Positions 56,710 to 64,000 of a DNA stretch of 64,000 nt are shown here, piece by piece (the stretch's first letter is position 1; each line of letters opens with the position of its first letter). The notes under the pieces are model-generated. The model made no database searches, was not told where the DNA came from, and saw only the letters and a program-made list of their open reading frames with translations. Position numbers and translations under genes: made by a program. Source of the stretch: Cephalotus follicularis (lineage: Eukaryota > Streptophyta > Magnoliopsida > Oxalidales > Cephalotaceae); NCBI GenBank assembly GCA_001972305.1, contig BDDD01003358.1, positions 1 through 64,000 of the forward strand, given 5' to 3'.

Positions 56710-57324
56710 CCCCCATACTTGAACTTTATTATCTCGTTCCAGGTTCTAGAATCAAAACACATCTCAATTAAGGAACTTCTAGCAAATTATTTTATTATTC
56801 CACTATTAATGACCAATCAAGATATGCATTCGCAATACCATAAAATCCTACTTTGGAGTCAGACAAAAGAACTTTAGCACTCATATATACACATATATAT
56901 ATATTTCTCCATTTTTTTCTTTTTTTCTTCCACCAAATTTGAAATTCGTGCAATGTCTTAGCCTCTTAAGCTTTCTATAAGATCCATGTAGCGAGCTTTT
57001 GACCAGTTGCTCTCAAACCAGTTGGCTTTAAGGAACTATGTGTAGAACACCCCTAATGTTTAATTACTCGAATCAAATAGGCTATAGACTAAGACTGAAT
57101 TCAAAGAGGTAAATTTATTTATATAGTTTTTATATAGGTCTTAGCCTCTTAAGCTTTCTATAAGATCCATGTAGCGAGCTTTCGACCAGTTGCTCTCAAA
57201 CCAGTTGGCTTTAAGGAACTAGGTGTAGAACACCCCTAAGGTTTAATTACTCGAATCAAATAGGCTTCAGACTAAAACAATGCAATAAAATAAAGAACAA
57301 AGGGGTAGGGTTTACCGAATATCA
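56710..57324 (-). other. Element G polypurine tract and 3' non-coding region
   Basis: The polypurine tract candidate is minus-strand AAGTATGGGGG (56710-56720), against the LTR border. Next is a non-coding stretch with a direct repeat of about 140 bp (GTCTTAGCCTCTTAAGC at 56955 and 57138, offset 183 bp) and an ATATAT run near 56886-56902. I see no gene in it. Confidence 0.65.
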
Positions 57325-58734
57325 TCATGGAGGCTCATAAAGAGGCTCATGCAAGTCCATGGCTTCTTTCATTGGTGCAACCAGAATCTCTAAAAATTTC
57401 TTCAATCGCTGCCCATTTACCTTCAAGAGATCTTCAGTACCTGGCTTACATATCTCAAAAACACCGTGTGAGAAAACATTTTCAACAAGATAAGGACCAT
57501 CCCAACGAGACCTCAATTTTCAAGGAAACAAATGTAAACGTGAATTATATAAAAGAACTTTGTCTCCAATTCGAAACTTTTTCGCAAAATCCGCGCATCA
57601 TGAAAAGCCTTGGTCTTTTCTTTGGAGATCTTTGCATTGTCATACGCATCATTACGAATTTCTTCTAACTCAGATAATTGAAGCGAACGATGACTACCTG
57701 CTATGGAACGATCAAAATTAAATTACTTAATAACCCAAAATGCTCGATGTTCTAACTCCACAGGAAGATGACAAGCTTTACCAAACATAAGACGGTAAGG
57801 AGATTGACCAAGGTCAGTTTTGAAAGCGGTTCAATAAGCCCACAAAGCATCCACAAGTCGCGTGGACCAATCCTTTCTATTGGGGTTGACTGTTTTTTTG
57901 AGAATTTGCTTGATTTGGCGATTAGATACCTCAACTTGCCCACTCGTTTGGGGATGATATGGTGTGGCGAGCTTGTGAGTGATCCCATACCTTTTCATAA
58001 GGGCTTCAAACGAACGATTGCAAAATTGAGTACCTCTATCACTGATAATGGCACGCGGGGTGCCAAAACGAGAAAAAATATGTCCCTTGAGAAATTTAAC
58101 AATGACGGAGTTGTCATTGGTTCGACAAGGAATCGCCTCAATCCACTTTGAAACATAATCAACAGCTAGAAGGATATAGAAGTTCCCAAATGAATTGGGA
58201 AACGGGCTCATAAAATCAATACCCCCAAACATCAAAGATCTCAACCGTCAAAATCGGTGTCAAAGGCATCATATTTCGTTTCGTCACACGGACGAAAGCT
58301 TGACACGAAGCACAAGCCTTACAGTACTGAAATGCATCTTTAAAAATAGTCAGCCAATAAAAACCACATTGTAAACACTTAGCCGCTGTCTTGGTCGGCC
58401 CGAAATGACCACCACATGCTTGATCATGACAAAAAGATAGAACCGAGAGATGCTCATGATCAGGAACACATCGTCGCAAAATTGAATCTGGACATGCTTT
58501 GAAAAGATAAGGATCATCCCAATAAAAATGTTTTTCTTGCGATAGAAACCTATGCCTAACTTGAGCGGACCAGTCTGAGGGTACACTTCCCGTAACAAGA
58601 TAATTCACTATGTCTGCATACCATGGTTCACTCTCGACGCGCATAATCTGCTCATCAGGAAAACTTTCGTTAATCAGACCATGGACCTCGGGTGTATTGG
58701 AAAGTCGGGATAAATGGTCGGCTACCAAATTTTC
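57325..58734 (-). pseudogene. Element G integrase
   Basis: The zinc-binding domain (HDQACGGHFGPTKTAAKC...YCKACASCQ) is at about 58435-58310, preceded by ADHLSRLSNTPE (end of RNase H linker). The core has [18 protein letters not shown] and the Glu in [14 protein letters not shown]. The C-terminal domain at 57516-57325 shows RWDGPYLVENVF, typical of Athila integrases. A one-base gain in a G run near 58228 splits zinc domain and core. TGA at about 57833 and further changes interrupt the C-terminal part. No chromodomain is present, as expected outside chromoviruses. Confidence 0.85.
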
Positions 58735-60282
58735 AGTTCCTTTCTTGTCTCAAATTTCAACGTCAAACTCTTGAAGGAGCAGAACCCATCGGATAAGACG
58801 CGCTTTTGCATCCTTTTTACTCATGAGATGCCGAATTGCAGCATGATCGGTGTACACGATGACATGGGATCCTAAAAGATACGATCGAAACTTCTCAAGT
58901 GCAAAGACCACAGCTAAAAATTCTTTCTTAGTGGTAGTGTAATTCAATTGTGCATCGGAAAGGGTCCTACTGGCATAATAAATGACATGAGGTAGTTTAT
59001 TCATTCTTTGTCCGAGAACAGCTCCAATGGCACTATCGGAAACGTCGCCCATTATCTCAAAAGGCTCAGTCCAAATGGGTGCCTGAATGATAGGAGCGGA
59101 AGTGAGCTCTTTCTTTAAGCGGTTAAATGCTACAAGGCACTCATCAGAGAAAATAAAATCTTGATCTTTCGCGAGGAGCGAAGTCAAGGGGCGTGCTACT
59201 TTGCTAAAATCCTTGATAAATCTTCGATAAAAACTAGCATGTCCGAGGAATGCTCGGATATCTTTCACATTACGAGGTGGAGGCAAATGCTTGATGACTT
59301 CAATTTTTGCTTTATCTACTTGAATTCCTTCTTTTGACACCACATGTCCCAGAACTATCCCCTTCTTCACCATGAAATTGCACTTTTCCCAATTAAGCAC
59401 TAAATTCTTCTCTCGACTTATTTTGAGTACTAATTTTAGGTGATGAAGGCATTGAGAAAATGAGGAACCATGCACAGAAAAGTCATCCATAAATACTTCA
59501 AGAAAGTCTTCCACCATGTCAGAGAAAATACTCATCATGCACCTTTGGAAGGTAGCGGGAGCATTGCAAAGGCCAAATGGCATGTGTCGGTAGGCAAATG
59601 TTCCGAAAGGGCATGTGAACTTGGTCTTCTCTTGATCTTGTGGAGCGATGGGAATTTGATTATATCCAGAGTACCCATCGAGAAAACCATAATACTCATG
59701 ACCAGCTAACCTATCTAGCATTTGATCAATAAACGGTAGTGGAAAATGATCCTTCCAGGTTGCTGTATTCAACTTTCGGTAGTCAATGCACACCCTCCAT
59801 CCAGTTTGGATTTTTGTAGGAAGTAAATCATCGGTGGAGGATTGAAATACCGTTACTCCGGATTTCTTTGGGACAACGTGGACTGGACTCACCCATTGAC
59901 TATCCGAAATGGGATAAATGATCCCATTGTCCATCCACTTCAAGATTTCTTTCTGTATGGCCTCCTTCATCAAGGGATTTGCTCTTCGCTGAGGTTCTCT
60001 AGAAGGTTTGGATCCTTCTATGCTATTTATGCGATGCTCGCAAATGGAAGGGCTAATTCCTTTGATGTCAGCCATCGTCCAACCAATTGCCTCTTTATTT
60101 TCTCTTAGTAGGGTAATAACCTCCTCTTCCTGACTGGGAGTAAGATCGGATGAAATAATAATAGGAAGAGTTTGGTTTTCACCGAGAAATGAGTATTTCA
60201 AAGTAGAGGGCAATTCTTTGAGTTCAAGTTTTGGAGGCTCCTCAATTGATGGTGTAGGCAAGGATGTGGACAAGGGGCCCAC
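58735..60282 (-). pseudogene. Element G reverse transcriptase and RNase H
   Basis: A 510-codon open frame with [12 protein letters not shown] (about 59800), [27 protein letters not shown] and the catalytic FMDDFSVHG (about 59490). RNase H follows with [15 protein letters not shown] (about 59050) and [11 protein letters not shown] (about 58850). The frame ends at 58750 with TGA where relatives have Arg (EIRDKKG context), another CGA-to-TGA change. RT and RNase H active-site residues are present, so this is the best-preserved domain pair of G. Confidence 0.88.
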
Positions 60283-61440
60283 TGGCTCTAATGGTTACAT
60301 ACTAAACGCATCAACGAAATCACCTCCATCGCCATCCTCTAAATCCCGCATGCAATCATTAAAATTTCCATGAAAATCAATGTCGAAGTGTGTGTCAATA
60401 TAATCGGAAAATGCACGGATTGCGTTCAATTCAACAAAATCGGCAGAATGCTTACCCAATCGGAAAACATTAAAATCCACGGACGTATTTCCGAAGCTTA
60501 ATTTCATCAGACCATTTCGACAATTGATTAACGCATTACTTGTTGCCAGGAAAGGTCTACCAAGGATAACTGGGATTTGATCATTTAAGTTTGCAACAGG
60601 CTGGGTGTCTAAGACGACGAAGTCGACGGGAAAGAAAAACTCTCCAACCTTTATCAACACATCCTCAATTTTCCCTCATGGTACCTTCACAGACCTATCC
60701 GCTAATTGCAATGTCATCGTTGTTTGTCTTAACTCTCCTAGTCCGAGTTTCTCATAAACCGATGAGGGCAACAAATTCACACTTGCTCCTAAATCGAGTA
60801 ACGCATGCTCAATTTTCGTGTTTCCAATAACACAAGAGATTGTCGGGCAGCCAGGATCTTTATACTTTCGCATCGTGGGTTGTGAAAACAGTGCACTAAT
60901 GTTGGCTGCCAGGAAAGCCTTTTTCGGAGTCTGAAGGATCCTCTTTTTAGTTCATAAGTCTTTAAGGACTTTTGCGTAAGAGGGCACCTGTTCAATGGCT
61001 GCAAGCAATGGAATATTGATTTGAACTTGCTTAAATGTTTCGATGATCTTCTCCATTGCTGGGACTTTCTTGCTTTGCAATCTTTTTGGAAAGGGAGCTG
61101 GTGGGTCAAATGAACGCTTAGGTGCCTCCACTGACTGTTTCTTCTTCTCCTCCCCTTTCTCCTTCCTCAATTCATCTTGCACATTTAATGGTATTGGTTG
61201 CTCGGATGGGTCAACCAATGGTTCTTGTGAATTGTCTTACGCCACGGATTCCTCCATTTGCTCGCGCATGTTCTCCGTTTGATTCGCTGGATGATATTCA
61301 TTTCCACTCCATAGGGAAAAAACTTGTTTTGATGGACCCGAGGAGGAAGCTGAATTTTGCGGATTTACAGGTTGTTGGATTTGAACGGAATGGCTTAAGG
61401 AAGTCCTAGGATTCGGGTCAGGTTGTGAGGGCATTTTTCC
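60283..61440 (-). pseudogene. Element G protease region and gag-protease linker
   Basis: The protease signature LLDLGASVNLLPSSVYEKL lies at about 60815-60760, with DPGCPTISCVIGN before it and VILGRPFLATSNALINCRNG (about 60575-60520) after it. The catalytic position reads D-L-G, as in element E and Athila-type relatives. Upstream frames (61218-60952, 61434-61237) are the proline- and lysine-rich linker (PFPKRLQSKK, TFKQVQINIP). Stops near 60672, 60950 and 61236 break the region. Confidence 0.8.
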
Positions 61441-62811
61441 TCTTTCTCTTTCGTGCAGAGCGGATGCTAGTTGTGAAATTTATTTTTCCATGTTATGCTG
61501 ACTAGTCATTATGGTGCTCATTGGAAGTTCTATGCTCTTTTCTAGCGACGAAATCGTAGATGTATCATCCCTTTGGTTTGGCAAACTTGATGTCTGTTGA
61601 TTTGAGAATTGATTTTGTGGTGGGAAGGATGGTCGACTAGTGTTCAAGTTTTGGGAGAACCTTGGAAATGTCTGCTGTGGTGCAGACTGGCTAGGGAAGC
61701 TTGAAGGTTGTCCTGAAAAGTGTGAGGGTGGGGCACCAACGGTAGAAGGCTGCCCCGAAAAGATGGATTGTCCACGCATGTTTTGCCCTTGACTCCATGA
61801 GAAATTTGGATGATTTCGCCAACCCGGATTGTAAGTGTTACTATACGGGTTGTATTGGTTCATAGCAGACACATTTTCAAGAGCATATTGGATGTCAATA
61901 TAGATTTGGCATTCTTCAAAAACATGGTTTGGGGACTGGCACCAAGAACACACAGGGGTACTTTGATCGATTTGATTTACTTGTATGGAACCCCTAATTA
62001 GTGATTCTAGTCTAGTCGCGAGGCTTTCTAGCTGTGGTCCTTTAGCAACTGCTCCTTCTACAACGTACCCTTTATTTGGTAGAGCTCTCTAAAAAATTTG
62101 AGCTAACTCCCACTCTCTAGTTTGCTCACCCAAATCTAAAAGGAAATTCCATGCCTCGTTTTCATCAGTGTACGAGTTGAACCCATCAGGACACATAGAT
62201 TCGACCAATTGCTTGGTCTGGTAGTCGATCCCTTCGTAGATGATTTGGCATAAATGTCACATGTTCAAACCATGATGAGGACATTCTAAGAGAAGATCCT
62301 TAAAACGTTCCATACACCTAGAAAATGATTCATTGCGTTTTTGATGAAACTGGAGAGTGTCATTCCTAAGTTTATTGGTTTTATGAAGTGGAAAGAATTT
62401 CTTTAGGAACGAGACGGTGAAATGGTCCCATGTAGAAATAGAACCATTAGGGAGACTGTAGAGTCACTTTTTAGCTCCATCTTTCAGAGAAAAATTTATG
62501 AAACACAATTTAATTGCATCATCCGAGAGTTGTTGAACTTTCATGAGGGCGCATACTTCCTCGACCTCGCGAAGAAAGAGATATGCATCCTCATTGGGTA
62601 AACCATGAAAGTGTGGGAGCATGCTAATGAACTGTGATTTTAATTCAAAATTGTTCCCGTTAGGTGCAGGCAATAGGATTCATGATGGTTGCGCTGTCCT
62701 CGCGGGATAGAATCTGTCGCGCAAAGTTTGGAGTGGGCGTTCGTCCGCCATTTGTGGTTGTTGATTGTTTCGCTCGAGACGGTTATTTAAGCCGTGTACC
62801 CACTCAGTCAT
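61441..62811 (-). pseudogene. Element G gag
   Basis: A likely start at 62811 reads MTEWVHGLNNRLERN; a second Met (MADERPLQTL) is at 62751. The capsid contains FHGLPNEDAYLFLREVEEVC (62620s), then the SFLKKFFPLHKT and FHQKRNESFSRCMERFKDL segments typical of Athila gag. A CCHC knuckle CSWCQSPNHVFEEC (about 61950-61909) is intact. A Gln/Ser/Pro-rich tail follows (61800-61560). In-frame stops at about 62463, 62255 and 62090 sit at Trp- or Gln-like positions. Confidence 0.82.
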
Positions 62812-63114
62812 AAACTTAACTTAACGCAATTCTAAACTCCAGTAGAAAATGCAAGTTTTTTTTAAAATAAAAACCTAAATTAAACTAGGCGATAATTAAA
62901 ATTTATGGAAGAAAATTAACTTAGCAAAAATTAGGGTTTGTTTAAAGCTTATGCAAAGATTGTAGAAGTTTGTTTTGAAGCTTATGCAATTCCCTAATTA
63001 AACTAAGCTACCAAAAATTACGGGAATAAAAATAAAACACAAATAAATACTACGAATCAATCGAATAAATTTAAACTAATTTAAAACGTTTCCCCAGCAA
63101 CGGCGCCAAAAACT
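62812..63114 (-). other. Element G leader with primer-binding site
   Basis: Minus-strand TGGCGCCGTTGCTGGGGA (63108-63091) lies six bases from the LTR border (63115). It fits the tRNA-Asp-type PBS described for Athila-like elements. The rest of the leader is AT-rich, with two GCTTATGCAA motifs and no gene. Confidence 0.75.
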
Positions 63115-64000
63115 TGTTCATGTAAAAAGAATGTTTTAAAATTTATAGCCGCAAGTGCATGGATCATGCAGTAACGGGTCGAACGCAGGGAAACGTTAAA
63201 CTAGTTATAATAAATTCAACCTAGGCGAAGTATACCAATTTTGAGATAAACTATCAAACTAATGAATAGAAGCTAAGAAAATATATAATGAAAAAAAGCG
63301 GTTTTAGGGTAAAGAAACTCACCGTAGATTGCATTGAACAATTCCATTTAATTTGAACGATCATACCTTGATAATCAACGGTAGCTAGGTCGATACGGAG
63401 TGCAACAGTGATGACAAGACGTATGAGTAGACATGCTAGGTCTATACGAAGTACGACAACGGCGGCAAGACGTATGAGTAGACATGCTTGGTCTATACGA
63501 AGTGTGTTCGTCGTTGGCAAATCGTATGAGTAGACTCCGTTGATTGAATTAAGCACCATTTATTCACAAACTTTCAACTTCACCGACAAGATGTTTGTGA
63601 ATTTTAATCAGACAGACAAAGTGTGTGCGAAGGCAGAAATACTGAAGAACAAATCAAATATTCAAGGATTTTTATTCATGGAATTGAAACAATAACAATC
63701 TAGGCTTTGTTCTTCCCCAAAACCTTGAGAAGTTTAGCTACTAAACATTGTGAAATAAAACTAAAATTGATAAAAATAGGGTTTCTACCAGCCTCTCCTC
63801 TCTACTCTGCCGGCATTGCATTCTTTTTATACTACAAAACTGATCAAAAACGGAAATAAAGCAATCCTAGTTACAAAATCTGGCAAAAAATCTAACTTTC
63901 TATTTTTGCTGCAGAAGAAGACGTCGATCCCCATCAAAGACGTCGATGTCTTTTGGTAAAAATCGTGTTTTGCTGAGATGCGCGTGAAAGACATCGATCC
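63115..64000 (-). mobile_element. Element G 5' LTR, partial
   Basis: Matches 55095-55980 nearly base for base, including the 51-bp minisatellite and the TATA box (63833-63841). The TCGA array (from 63919) is cut by the window end. Confidence 0.85.

Larger units (their letters stand above)
55095..64000 (-). mobile_element. Element G: Athila-type Gypsy element, cut by the window end
   Basis: Minus-strand order: 5' LTR (63115 onward, incomplete), PBS, gag, protease, RT-RNase H, integrase, a 3' non-coding stretch, polypurine tract and 3' LTR (56709-55095). The first 880 bp of both LTRs are close to identical. The coding region has several stops but no large deletion. Assignment to Athila rests on the tRNA-Asp-like PBS, the LLDLGASVNLLPSSVY protease and the [20 protein letters not shown]. 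Confidence 0.87.

Noticed and set aside
1-64000. Host protein-coding genes
   Set aside because: All recognisable domains belong to retrotransposons, and no frame with host-type exon structure was seen.

Overview
The window is plant nuclear DNA made almost entirely of nested LTR retrotransposons, as in pericentromeric heterochromatin. It holds Ty3/Gypsy chromoviruses with C-terminal chromodomains (best matched to the Tekay/Del clade), Athila-type Gypsy elements, and one Ty1/Copia fragment. I see no host gene, structural RNA gene or CRISPR array. The species cannot be named from this sequence. Names A-H, C2, S1 and S2 are labels used only in this annotation.

Layout. 1-272: 3' end of an S1-type LTR. 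273-2210: Copia gag/protease remnant. 2211-34028: a broken minus-strand chromovirus LTR (element C), opened by element D (plus, 2633-6963, truncated) and by element B (minus, 7637-33178, TSD CATTG). B is nearly full length. Its 3' LTR is split by element A (plus, 9680-20798, TSD GTGCA). Its 5' LTR is split by solo LTR S1 (28071-32711, TSD TGCAA), which is itself split by solo LTR S2 (28465-30381, TSD CCCAC). 34029-35799: RNase H-integrase-chromodomain remnant of a C-like element, cut by LTR H (35800-38831). 38832-41733: gag start, PBS and 5' LTR of a further copy (C2). 41734-44562: plus-strand Athila-type protease-RT-integrase remnant (E). 44563-54537: minus-strand chromovirus F, with an identical 1.85-kb duplicated segment and three LTR tails. 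54538-55094: LTR-like remnant. 55095-64000: minus-strand Athila-type element G, running off the window.

All coding regions are broken. Most premature stops are C-to-T changes at Gln or Arg codons or G-to-A at Trp codons, as expected from deamination of methylated cytosine. The youngest events by nesting are S2, S1 and A.

Two structural signals stand out. (1) The LTRs carry arrays of short TCGA-centred sites (CAGTCGACTG, AAGCGTCGAC or GACGTCGAT type) spaced 20-22 bp centre to centre, about two helical turns, in several chromovirus LTR subfamilies and in the Athila-type LTR. Where a TATA box is visible, one array lies upstream of it. (2) All chromovirus LTRs of the A/B type keep a TATA-like box and a GTAAGT splice donor 120-160 bp later. 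A matching acceptor (ATATAG/G) sits 8 nt before the gag ATG. This predicts a spliced gag mRNA that lacks most of the LTR leader and the primer-binding site.
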